A stretch of DNA of 64,000 bases, taken from Isoetes taiwanensis. Lineage: Eukaryota; Streptophyta; Lycopodiopsida; Isoetales; Isoetaceae. Positions 1 through 11,100 of the stretch are shown in pieces. Within the stretch, counting starts at the first letter, position 1. Each line of letters begins with the position of its first letter. The notes under the pieces are model-generated. The model was not told the origin of the DNA. It saw nothing but the letters and a program-made list of their open reading frames with translations, and did no database searches. The position numbers and the translations under genes are program-made. Where the stretch lies: positions 17,483,310 through 17,547,309 of the forward strand of contig JAJEKV010000004.1 of NCBI GenBank assembly GCA_021234155.1. The letters run 5' to 3'.

Positions 1-1115
1 CTTGTTACGTATTGCTGCTACCTTGGTATGTTTGAGTCTAGGTGGCATGTTGAGCCACGGGTGGCATGTTGGAGCCTAGGTGGCATGTTTGAGCTAACTG
101 GGTATATTTCGTACTTAGGTGGTATGTTGTGAGCCACCTTGGCATGTTGGAGCCTAGGTGGCACGCTGGAGCCAACTCTGGCATGCTGCTCGTGTGGCAT
201 GTCGGGAGCCTAGGTGTGGCAAATGTTGAGCTCTGCGTGGCATGCTAGGGTGGCAATTGGAGCCCACGCGGGCATGCCCGAGCTGCAGGGTGGCATGCTG
301 GTTTCTCCAGTTGGCATGCTGGAGCCTACATGGCACAAGCTGAGCCCAGGTGGCATGTTGGAGCTCTAGGTGGTATGTTGGAGCTACTCTTGGTATGTTG
401 GAGCCTAGGTGGTAATGCTATTTTAGGTGGTATGCTAGAGCTCACGAGGCATGTTGGAGCTCTAGGTGGTATGTTGGAGCTTACGTGGGTATGTTGAAGC
501 CTTGTGGCATGTTGAGCTCTTTGCGGTATGCTAGGGTGGCATGTTGGGAGCCCACGTGGCATGTTGGAGCGTGAGAGTTGGCAAGTTGGAGCCTGGGATG
601 GCATGTTGGAGCCTACGCAGCGTTCGGTGCCTAGGTGGCATGTTTGGAGCTACCTTGGCACGCTTGAGCCTAGGTGGTATGTTGGAGCCACCTGGCATGC
701 TGGTTTCCAGGGTGGCACGCTGGAGCCTAGGTGGCATGCTAGAGCTCACGAGGCATGTTGAGCCTAGGTGGCATGTTGAGCTCACGTGGCATGTTAAAGC
801 CTTGGTGGCATGTTGGAGCCTAGGTGGTATATTTGAGCCACCTTGCATGCTTGAGCTTAGGTGGCACACTGGTTTCTCAACTTGGCATGTTGGTTTCATG
901 TGGCATGTTGGAGCTCACGGGCATGTTGGAGGCTAGTGGCATGCTAGGTGGCATATGCTGGGAGCCCACGCGGGCATGCTGGAGCCTACGTGGCATGTTG
1001 GTTTCCAGGTGGTATATTTGAGCCACCTTGGCACACACTTTGAGCCTAGGTGGTATGTTGGAGCTCAGGTGGATGTTGAGCCTAGGTGGCACGCTGGAGC
1101 CTAGGTGGGCTGCAC
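1..1115. repeat. Minisatellite array M1 (~20-bp units)
   Basis: Direct array of roughly 19-23 bp units sharing the core GGCATGTTGGAGCC. Two unit types alternate: one with the spacer CTAGGTGGCATG, the other with CCACCTTGGCATG. Units vary by small indels and by substitutions such as GGCATG to GGTATG, and some carry CCCACG or TCACG instead of CTAGG. The array runs off the left edge of the window. The same repeat family recurs at about 2,086-2,305, 4,845-6,415 and 21,510-23,065. Long open frames across it exist on both strands only because the repeat lacks stop codons; they are not genes. Confidence 0.9.
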
Positions 1116-2085
1116 TTGTGAGACGGACATCACAAAGGTTACCGAAAGTGTGCTTTCCTACTAGTGCTCCTCCTGAGGGCAAATGCCAATGCCTCCCTTC
1201 CCGGAAAGCTCTCGCTTCCTATCCCACCTTTTGAATCCACTCTTCAAGTATCAAAATTCAAGATCTCGGCCCCGAGAGAACATATCAAACCGCAAGAAAG
1301 TGTCCTCCGCATTTACCATGTAGAAAGCCACGCGTTTTGTCGCTTGGCGCATAAAGGTTCGGAATGGAGATTTGACTTCACATATCGGCCCCAAACAGCT
1401 TAACACCCTCTAGGGACCAAGTTACACGGCCATTTTTGCGCCAGTGCCAGCATGAACCCTCTACATGGCAAAAGAGTTCTCGTGACCCCTTCGCTAAGGC
1501 CAATTCACTATGAACGTAAGTTGGACATGAGCTTACTTTTGGCGCTTCCCGAAGCGGGTGGTCTTCCGCCTACCAAACTTGGTCTCCTCGTATTGCCGAG
1601 CGTTTCAAGTTCGCTAAGCGAGTCGATCATAGTTCCGGTGGGAGAGCGCCCATCCGCAAGCCGTGGACCTTCCAGAGAGGACATTTCGGGTCAACCGCTC
1701 GAAGGTTTTAGGCTCCATCTTCCAAGGCCAACGCCCCCACTACCTCACGAGACATTGTGCAAGATCCCGGGTCCACCGTTAGGTATGGCCTCCAAAACGT
1801 AAACCCCGCGGCCTTGCCGTGCTATTGTAGGGTTTACGCGGAGTACAAAACGCGGGTCGGGCCTGCACTTGGGACCCGTGTACCTTTTTTCAAACATGTG
1901 GCGCGAGCCATGGCAACTGAAATAATGTAGTTTGGATCTATTACGCATCCCTAATCATTCCAAAAAAATTGCTACTGCCAAAATGTGTTCTTGACTTCTA
2001 ATTATGCATGACCGGGAGGAGGGTAAATCCAAAACGCTTCTCGTGAGGCCAAAATGTGATCAAGCTCGTGATAGCTAGGTGCACC
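1116..2085. other. Non-repetitive spacer between minisatellite blocks
   Basis: About 970 bp that is not part of the minisatellite and has no second copy in the window. It is more GC-balanced than the rest. Open frames of up to 116 codons are present (for example 1,452-1,802 plus) but I recognise no protein family in them. An 8-bp inverted repeat (GTAAACCC / GGGTTTAC) lies near 1,799-1,838. Probably a fragment of a transposable element, not proven. Confidence 0.4.
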
Positions 2086-2305
2086 TTTGCTAAAACACAC
2101 ATGCCTAGGGTGGCATGTCTGCCTAGGTGCCAACCCTGGCATGTGGGAGCTACCTTGGTATAAAAGTTTGAGCCTAGTGGCATGTTTGAGCCACCTTGGT
2201 ATGTTGGAGCCCACATGGCATGTTGGAGCCTATGTGGCATGTTGGAGCCCACGCGGCATGTTTGAGCCACCTTGGCACGCTTGAGCACGTTGGAGCCTAG
2301 GTTTG
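2086..2305. repeat. Short minisatellite block M2
   Basis: About 10 units of the same GGCATGTTGGAGCC-type repeat as at the left edge, with both the CTAGGTGG and CCACCTTGG unit types. It is isolated between non-repeat spacers, so the minisatellite family is dispersed in blocks and is not one continuous array. Confidence 0.8.
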
Positions 2306-2654
2306 ATAGGGTTTACATTCGGGATGTGCTCCTACGACCTGTAGGGCCCGCTGTGATCTCGACGCGGAATACCCGTGCTGGATTACCCCATGGCACCGAG
2401 ATGAGCCACCTTGCAAAGATACCTTCTGGAGACTCCCCTTCACAAGCTTCCCTTCAAAGGAAGGGGAGTCTAGAAAGCATGTCAGCAGGGGATTTGACCC
2501 CATCTCCCATGTAGTCCCCGTGAGCATACAATGCAGAACTCCATGCAAAGTTTTCCGGATGTTAGTCTCCGCCTTGATGCTCGAGATGTAAACCCTACCA
2601 AACCCTGTGATTTACATTCTCGGATGCTCCTCTCGATCAAGAGGGCTGGAACTT
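2306..2654. other. Spacer with inverted GGGTTTACAT motif
   Basis: A motif TAGGGTTTACATTC.GGATG occurs at about 2,307 and again, in direct and inverted forms, near 2,586-2,625 (ATGTAAACCCTACC, then TTTACATTCTCGGATG). No gene seen. It leads directly into the ~0.8 kb subrepeats. Confidence 0.4.
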
Positions 2655-4622
2655 GTCCCCTAGGGTAATTTCGCATCTGCATGATATGGAGAGGTCGGAT
2701 CGCCAACCGGGCCTCCTCCATGCCCCAAAATCAAAACGTGGTCAACCTCTGCCGTACAATCTATGGCCATCCCAATCAAAAATCAAGGGTTCAAAGCTCA
2801 CCAAATACCGGGATTTTCCAGACAAATTACTCTGGCAAGCCAGCTGGCTGAAAACCACATGATTTTTCCCCACCTACGCATTAATCATGAATTTCCGGAT
2901 CATAAAACACAAAGAAAAGCAATGCATAAAAATTCGGTCTCAAAAAGGTGGAAATTGGCAGATGTGGTGCATGACGTACGCACACGCAAGAGAAAATGTA
3001 ATCGGGCAATAGAAGCAATGCTGCAGGCATGAGACGCAGCTTCTCCGAGCCAACCCCCTTCCCGAGGCCACCGCCTGTAACGCCCCACCGGGCAAAGGGA
3101 GCTAGCTTTGCTTCTCCGGTGGTCACATGTATACCACCTAGCAGTCCTAGTGCTGTTATTCTTCACTCTCGATCTTTCTACCAGGGCTCTGGTGACCCCA
3201 AGTATCTTGTTCGGCCAAAGCAGTCCCAAGCCGGGCTTCAGGATCTGGGCCGACCTCACCGAACTAAGAACTGCTCGCCAATGGACCCTAACATCCCCTA
3301 TTACCTAGGAGACCAAGTTTCGCGTAAGACCAATTTCCAAGAAACGCCAAAGTAGGTCGCTTTAATACACACCCTGTAGTCACTGGGTAATGGAGGTGGA
3401 TGTCAATACCTCTAGTGAGGGTAAGTGATTGATCCCTCTGAAAACCGTAGTGGAACTTGTCCTCTAGGGTAATTTCGCCCGCACGCATGTGGAGAGGTCG
3501 GATCGGGCCAATCCCGGCCTCCTCCATGCCCCAAAAAATCGGAAAACGCAAGTTCAAAACCCCCGCCGTGGCCAACCAAGGGCTATCCCAATAAAAATCG
3601 GCTCCAAAGCTCGCCTCGAAAATAATACCGATTTTCCTCAGACGCCGCGCCACCGGTGCCAGCCGGTTGAAAAATCAGGATTTTTCCTCGCCCCATGCAT
3701 TAATTATGAATTTCCTGAGCATAAACACAAAAAAACACAGATAAAAACTGGCTCTCAAAAAGGTGAAATCTGCGTGATATGCAACATGACGCCAAGACAC
3801 GCTAGTGAGAAAATGTAATCGACAATAGAAGTACAAGCAGAGGCATGAGACGAAGCCCGGTGCCAACCCCTTCGAGGCCAATGGGTCGGTAACGCCTCTA
3901 CCGAAAGCAAAGTTGAGCTTAGCTTTTCTCCGGTGGTCACATGTATACCACCTAAAGGTGTCCTAGTGCCCTATTGTCACTTCACCTTCTACTGTGGCCT
4001 CGTGGTGAACCCTGGGCATCTTATTCTGCAAAAAGCATCCAAGCCGGGGTCGAGGATCTGGCCGACCCCCACCGAATCGAACCGGGTTCTACCGACCCTA
4101 ACATCCCCATTACCTAGGGGACCAAGTTTCGTATAAGACCACCTTCCAAGAAACGCCAAAGTAGGTCGCTTAATACACACCTCTGTAGTCAATTGGCATG
4201 GAGGTGGATGTCAATACCTCCCAGTGAGGGTAAGTGATTGATCCCTCTCGGGAAAACCTCGCCGTGGAACTTGTCCCTAGGGTAATTCTACCGCTCGACA
4301 CGCACAGGTCGGGATCGGCCAACTGGGCCTCCTCCATGCCCCAAAATCGAAAAACGGGTCTAAACCTTGTCGTACAACCGCTGCCATCCCAATAAAAATC
4401 GTAGGGTCTAAAACTCATCCAAAATACCGGAGATTTTCTCACAGACTCTCGCCACTTAAAGCCAGCTGGCTGAAAACCGATTTTTCCCCCCATGCATTAA
4501 TTATGAATTTCCTGAGCATAAATACAAAGAAAGCACGTGATAAAAATCCTGCCCCGAAAAAGGTGAAATCTTTATGATGTGCAAGATGACGCCAAGATAA
4601 TGCTAAGAGAAAATGCACCAAA
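2655..4622. repeat. ~0.8 kb tandem subrepeats S1, S2 and partial S3
   Basis: The landmark CTAGGGTAATT followed by a CTCCATGCCCCAAAA box occurs at about 2,660, 3,470 and 4,278, a period of ~810 bp. Each full copy also has a GAATTTCC.GA.CATAAA.ACA box, a GGTGGTCACATGTATACCACCT palindrome-like box, and the phrase AAGAAACGCCAAAGTAGGTCGC. S3 is cut short at about 4,622. Two further copies (S4, S5) open the second large unit at 20,130-21,290. One box reads TGTAACGCCCC, which resembles the start of some plant gypsy LTRs, but I find no matching LTR end, primer-binding site or pol sequence, so an LTR origin is only a guess. Confidence 0.75.
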
Positions 4623-4844
4623 GATATATACCTTTCTGAGACTCCCCTTCACAAGAAAGGGGCCGCCGAGGTGCCTACCCTAAGTGGCTATAAAGCACAT
4701 CCAAGGTCCATGTCACCATCATCTAGCCATGTCACCTAAAATTTGCCAACATCACCACGAAAAGACCAAAGATGGACATCTTTGGTTTTTTGGCCTAGTC
4801 AAAACTTGACCTTGCTTACTTGGTACGCCATGTCACCACTTGGG
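4623..4844. other. Conserved leader of the minisatellite block, unit A
   Basis: About 220 bp between subrepeat S3 and the minisatellite. It contains a CCTTTCTGAGACTCCCCTTC box, a short AAGATGGACATCTTTGG palindrome and repeated CATGTCACC words. The equivalent in unit B lies at about 21,290-21,509. No coding potential seen. Confidence 0.55.
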
Positions 4845-6415
4845 TGCCTAGGTGGCATGCTTGAGACCAGTGTGGCAATACGCCCGAGCCACCTTGGCAT
4901 GTTGGAGCCACCTTGGTATGTTTGAGCCTAGGTGGCATGTTTGGAGCCACCTTTGGCATGTTGGAGCCCACGTGGCATTATGGAGTCCACTGGCATGTTT
5001 TGAGCCACCTGGCATGTTGGAGCCTAGGTGGCATTTGAGCCCACCTTGTATGTTTGAGCCACTGCATGTTTGAGCTCGGGTGGTATGTTGGAGCCTAGAT
5101 GGTATAGTTTGGAGCTACCTAGGAATGTTGGAGCCTAGGTGGTATGTTGGAGCCCATGGTATATTTGGAGCCACCTGGCAAGTTGGAGCATAGGTGGTAT
5201 GTTGAGCCCGCGGGTATGTTTTGGAGCACGCTGGAGCCTAGGTGGCATGTTTGAGCCATTTTGTCATGTTGCTCAGGTGGCATGTTTGGAGCCACCTTGG
5301 CATGTTTGGAGCCTAGGTGGCAAGCTGGAGCCACCTGGCGTGGGAACCACCTTGGCATGTTTGGAGCCTAGGTGGCATGTTTGAGCCACCTTGGCATGTT
5401 GGAGCCCACTGGCATGCTTGGAGCCACCTTGGCATGTTTGAGCATCGCTGGAGCCTAGGTGGCATGTTTGAGCCACCTTGAGATGTTGGAGCTACCTTGG
5501 CATGTTGGAGCCTAGGTGGCATGTTGAGACCACGTTGGTATGTTTGAGCCACTCTTGCCATGTTAGAGCCTAGGTGGTATGTTGGAGCCTGTGGCATGTT
5601 TGGAGCTACTCTTTGGTATGTTGGTTCACGGGTATATTTGGAGCCACTCTTGGGCAAGTTGGAGCATAGGTGGTGGCATGTGTTAGGAGCTCGCGGGCAT
5701 GTTTGAGCATGTTAAGCCTAGGTGGCATGTTGGAGCTACCTTGGCACGCGGGTGCATGTTGGAGCCCACGTGGCATGTTTGAGCCTAGGGTGGAGTGTGT
5801 TAGAGCCACCTGGCATGTTGAGCCTAGGGTGGCATGTTTGAGCCAACTTGGCATATTTAAGCCTAGGGTGGCACATGTTGTGAGCCACCTGGCATGTTGG
5901 AGGCTAGGGTGGCGCTTAAGGGAGCCCATCACGTGGTATGCCTTGAGCCACCTTGGCATGTTTGGAGCCTAGGTGGCATGTTGGAGCCTAGGTGGCATGT
6001 TTGAGCCTACCTTAGATGTTTGAGCCACTGGCATGTTTGGAGCTAGGTGGTATGTTGTTTGTAGGTGGTATGTTAGAGCCACCTTGGCATGTTGGAGCTT
6101 GGGCGGAGCTCGCATGGCATGTTTGAGCTATGTGGTATGTTTAAGCCACCTAGGAATGTTGGAGCCTAGTGGCATGCTGGAGCCCACGCAGCATATTTGG
6201 AGCCACCTTCTGGCGTTGGCTAGCTAGGTGGCATGTTGGAGCCCCAAGTAATGCTCTTGAGCACGCTGGTTTCCAGGGTGGCATGTTTGAGCCATTTTGT
6301 CATGTTGGAGCCTAGGTGGTATGTTGGAGCCATTCCAGTATGTTTGAGCCTAGGTGGCATGTTAGACAATTTTGGCAGCATGTTGGAGCCACCTTGGCAT
6401 GTTGGTGCCCACGCT
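4845..6415. repeat. Minisatellite array M3 (unit A)
   Basis: About 1.57 kb of ~20-bp units with the GGCATGTTGGAGCC core, again mixing CTAGGTGG and CCACCTTGG unit types. It starts with GGTGCCTAGGTGGCATG and ends at a fixed sequence, GTGCCCACGCTATGCAAAAATAGG. The matching array in unit B ends at the identical sequence, so the right boundary is shared between copies. Confidence 0.92.
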
Positions 6416-6965
6416 ATGCAAAAATAGGTGTTAAGTAATTGAAGTAGTTGAAGTGTAACTTGTGTTACATGGAATACTAGTATAAGAACATGTGATCGCA
6501 CGCATCACATGTAGCAAATCAAGTAATTGCCCCTACCACCATAAAGACCCAAGTGATACGGAAGGATAGGACACGTATAATCAAGTACTCTTTCCTACTC
6601 TATAAAGACATGTGAGAATAGAAGTATTACACATGTCGTAATTCATGATTCTTCCTACAACGCCTAAAGAAATAAAGTACTGGTCTCACTACTATAAAGT
6701 TATTATCGTGACACGTGGAAGCATATGACATGTGTGAGAATCAAGTATTCTTCCTACTTCTATAAAGACTACAATGCCTTAGCAAGCAAATAAAGTACTC
6801 CGGTCTCTACTACTATAAAGAGACATGTGAATGGAAGTATAGGACACGTAGAGAATCAAATATTCTTTTTCTACATCTATAAAGACATGTGGACAATAGA
6901 ATTATTAGACATGTAGAAATTCAAGTACTCTTCCTACGTTGGATTGTATTATAAAATGACATGTC
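6416..6965. repeat. ACATGT-rich tandem block (unit A)
   Basis: Loosely tandem units of roughly 60-90 bp, each with TATAAAGACATGTG, a segment like AATAGAAGTATTA, then ACATGTAGAGAATCAAGTA and CTCTTCCTAC. About six units can be followed. Copies alternate between ACATGT and ACACGT. The same block is at about 23,080-23,640 in unit B. No protein coding is evident. Confidence 0.7.
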
Positions 6966-6999
6966 ACAATAGAAGAAACTATTAAACAACAAAGGGATG

Positions 7000-9900
7000 T
7001 TTTGGTCTAATCGAAAAGAACACCATTATCGAATAAAACCATACCTTCACAAATCCACATGTAGATTCGGAAAAATGTGACATGTAGACTTACCAAAAAC
7101 TCGGGAGGCGTTTTCTTCAAAGGGACCAAAACCGGGTGTGAGTGTGGTGCCTTCCCCAAGGGTTGTGCAACAAGTGATTTGTCACAATATACCTTCATGG
7201 TTGCTCGCTCTCATAATTTTCTAATTTGCTCAACCTTTTCCCTAAAAGTCTGTGAACAAAAGCAGTGATAGTAGAGTATGTATAATCTACCCCCAACCCC
7301 ATGTACTTGCAGCTTGTGTTGGTTTCAGGCTACCTCCGGGTGCTAGAATCTCTATCTCTTAGTTTCTTAATAGTCTTTTGTGTTTCAAATTCATTCATCT
7401 TACAAAGCAAAATGAATCACTTAATTATGTATACACACTCATAATTGTACCAATAAGAAAGCATGAAAAACAGAGTACCTAAGTGCAATGAACAAAAAAC
7501 TTTGATACATATATTCATAACATTTGAATTTGTACACGCTCAAAGTCGCACAACAAAATGGGCCGAGAGGCTACAACATGATGGCGCTTTCTCCATTCCT
7601 GCCCGTATATTGATCTTCAAATTTAGGCGCCAGAGCACCTGTTGCTGCCATAGTTTGCCGTTGTGTAACCGCTCCACCTGCTCATATGCCATCCGGGCCG
7701 TATTAGTCATTGATCTCTTCACATAAACTATACCATTCGCCATTTTGAATCCATTAAGCCATGGAATGAGCTCCATGACAAGCACCGTCACCGCCAATAC
7801 TTCCGTCCAAGAGAAAGGACATATGTAGCTTCCCATGTGATTCAAAGTGGATTTGTATCTTTCGCCGACGTAACTCAGAGGCGTCCATAGTAATTGGTAC
7901 TCTTCCATACCACAGCCTAATGGTTTCACAAACAACCCCTTTGAGGTTCAAGTAGGGTGTTTGTGCGGCGTAGTCCAACATCAAGCCCCCGGCCGTAAAC
8001 AAGCTTCACTTATGGAAAAAGCATCACAAAATATGTTCCACAATTGCTGAAGATTTTGTGTATGGCGAAGACCGTATTAAATATCAAACCCTTTCTTCAC
8101 AAATGCTAACAAGTGATGCTAACTCGCCCGCAAAGAAAAACCTGCTTATATTAAACCAAGCTCACCCTTTCTCGATCTGGTATCTTTGAGTTAATATTTT
8201 CATTCTTGTGCACACCTTGCCCAACAATGCACTTAAGTCAAAGATAATGAGCTTTCCCTCATCTAGATGATTCAATTGGCCAGCAAGAAAATACTTGAGA
8301 TTCACAATTTATAATTACATTTCGTGATCACACAATTGAGAAAACACATTGATAATTTCATAATTTTATTGTTATTTGCACAGGTGTAAGTGAGACAAAT
8401 AAATTAATTTTTTCATTACTTATTGAGTACAAAGAAGCTCGGAGCATGGCTCATACAAAACTGTAATTTTACAAACAAGTCAAAGGACTATCTACCCCGT
8501 AGGAACAACCGCTTGTATATTCATCTCGCCTTCTGCTAACAATTAATGCCTCCATTAGATGATCCCTCCGCGGACTTGGCATAGGCATCGCTGAACCAAC
8601 TGGGTGTCATCCTGCGATGGTACAAGTATTAGAGAACTATACCAACAAATAACTAATAGGAAAATAACATGTTCTACTTACAAAATGGAGCTTGGCTGTG
8701 CATCAACCACGGCATCTATGAATTTGTGCATGTAAGCTACAATGTACATGCAAGGGTTGCTGGTACTAGTTTCGCATTTTAGGACGTAACACAATGTGAG
8801 CATCAAAGTTCTTCCTACCATGGTTTAAGCCGTTGGATCCGGCATCATGTTATTGGATCACAAGCTTATGAAACTCCCAAAATTGCAATGTGAGAATAAA
8901 TCAAGCATAAGAAATTGCACATGAGAATAATCAAATCATAAAACAAAACGTAAACTCATACTTACTTGACCACTTTAGCATCGGGTACATAGCCTTTGGA
9001 CAGAGAGAGGATCTCAGATACTTGGCTAGCTATAGATGGCAGCTTTTCACTGACCAGTAAGCACAAGTAATAAGCCAATGTTACATTTGGGCCTGCGAAT
9101 TGGAACAATATGTATTGGCATCTTGTAACAAAAATGCTATCCAACCCTTCCTTATGTTAGTGTTCCGTGAATCGCCTTCGCTCTTGAGGGAATTACAAAA
9201 TTGAAGGTGTCCCGTCAACCGTGAAAAACTTTGTGTTTCCAATCGATGGAAGATCGCTACAAAGGTACCTCGCGACACAAATCCGTAATACATATTAATA
9301 CATAAGATGAGTGGACTTAGGGAAGAAATAACATAAATATGTTGAAATGCTAGCCTACCCCACGGGACATCTACCATCTTAGAGTGTCAAGTCCGTACCA
9401 GCGTAACTCACAACATCACTTTGAAAGATGGGGAGGGTGCGAAGCCAGAGGACAGCCCTATAAGGAGTGAATGGAACCAACCTTTCAAATGGTTCATTAA
9501 ATCGCATAAGGAAACAATGCAAAGATTAGCAAAAGAATATATCTATTGTAATCAATTGTATATTACTTCACCTTGTAAATTCATCACCGCTTCACAAGAT
9601 CTTCTCATGGATCGCTGCACCTTATTTGTTATCACATCAATATTTTCTCGTAGATCCTCTTCCTCTCCTGCCTCGACCGTAAGGGACATCTGACGTACCT
9701 TCCTTCACTACCGCGGATCGTCCTATGTACAAAAAAAAAATGTGTTTAATTATCATAATTCTGAGATGTTTAACAAAATTAGTTCATCTTGGACATAAAT
9801 TTCTTCTTCTAGGTGGTGGTGGCACTTTTTGCCTGGAGATTTTCTTTCTGGGAGGACATTTTTTGTTGTCGGAGATTTTGCCCTGCTTTTTTTTTCCCTT

Positions 9901-11100
9901 CCTCTTGAGTGCTATCACCAGCATTCTTTTTGCTCTCTTTGAGGGACTCCAACCTACCAACTCAACCTCTTCCCCGTGCATCTCCGATAAAATCGATCTG
10001 TGTCCTTTGTAGTTTTCTGCAATGTGTCCGTAACTGACCCGCAGATGATGTCGAGACGGTTTTAATCTTTCTTAGCTTCCCAATTACTAATTTAGCACTT
10101 GGTGATGAAAGGTTTCACAGTAGCCAGCCATCAAGGGTTCAGCACCGCAACCTGCTTTAGCTTTCTCAAGTGCCATCCTCCTCAATTTCCCCAACTTCAC
10201 TTTGCCATGTTCGGTGAGGCACCGCTGCGTATGGTTCTATTACCGCAATCGTGAAATGCCGCCAGGACTGGAGTCGGAAGATTGAGGGCTCCATGATTTG
10301 GTCCGCTTTTATATGCTCAAGAAAAATCAGAAGAGAGCTCTGCAAGTGATGGCTCAAGAATACCTATTAAAGCCGCCTGATAGGAAACAAAATTTCTCTC
10401 TGCAACAAACAAATGATCTAAATTTCATTAGATATAAAAAGAACATGAAAATGTAACTAATGAGGAATATCTCGTAATATTCTCACAAGCATGTACATTT
10501 CATGTACATAAAATGTACCAAACGTATCGTGAATTACATTATTTAACTATAGCCAAATGTACATGTACATAAAACGTTCTCAATGTACATAGAGGTACCC
10601 AGATGTACCTAGATGTACCCGTATATACCTGTGTATCCGCTAGGGAATGTAGATCTATGCCCAAAAAAGTACATATATGTAAAAATGCACATACTTATGA
10701 ATCCATCTTAAAATGTATGTACATCTATTTGCGTGCATGTAGACTCCATTAGAGCATTACGTACAACCGATACAATCAAGTAGTCCAAGCTCAAAAATAA
10801 AAGCATCAATAAACAAGCAAATATATGCCTATGTACCTCTCGCTACAGTATGTACACTAAAAAGTTATACATGTACAAGGAATAGCAATGCACTCAAAGC
10901 CATACATGTAGAACCATGTGACATAATAAATATGAATTAAGAGAAATATAAGTTTAAATTAGTTGAGAGTAATGCATACCTTTCATACAGGGAAACCAAG
11001 CTGAATTAATGTCCTCATCCCATGCAACCTTTTATGCAATTCTCGCCTTTCATGGACTGCATAACACGCTGCAAGAGGCAATAAGCATCTCGCATGGAGC
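7000..11100 (-). pseudogene. Unrecognised spliced gene-like region, minus strand (unit A)
   Basis: I do not recognise the product. Gene-like character comes from several minus-strand splice donors kept in both unit copies: GTAAGTATGAG after about 8,966, GTAAGTAGAAC after about 8,685, GTAGGCTAGC near 9,355 and GTATGC near 10,981. Open stretches between them include residues near 8,962-9,144 (ending ..YVPDAKVVK directly at a donor), 9,081-9,377, and a lysine-rich piece near 9,784-9,981 that ends in a run of prolines. A 7,540-7,935 segment contains MELIPWLNGFKMA and YVKRSM, also found at 24,041-24,574. Frames are broken by many indels in both copies. It may be a transposon-borne gene or a duplicated host gene. 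Confidence 0.35.
10440..10930. repeat. TGTACA-rich block (unit A)
   Basis: The palindromic word TGTACA/ATGTACAT recurs many times, with related forms GGTACC, ATGTACCTAGATGTACC and CATGTACAAGG. Units are irregular, not a clean tandem array. The counterpart in unit B is at about 27,165-27,590. It lies inside what looks like an intron or upstream part of the minus-strand gene-like region. No coding seen. Confidence 0.6.

Noticed and set aside
1-1110. Many overlapping open frames of 60-130 codons on both strands, rich in MLEPRWHV or MPPRLQHA words
   Set aside because: They are translations of the minisatellite. The same peptides appear in all frames of every array, with no start context or end that is conserved.
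2655-4622. LTR retrotransposon from the TGTAACGCCCC box
   Set aside because: No matching CA end, primer-binding site, polypurine tract or reverse transcriptase/integrase motif found in the unit.
4845-6415. CRISPR-like look of regularly spaced short repeats
   Set aside because: No unique spacers between repeats, units abut and vary, and the sequence is a plant genome.
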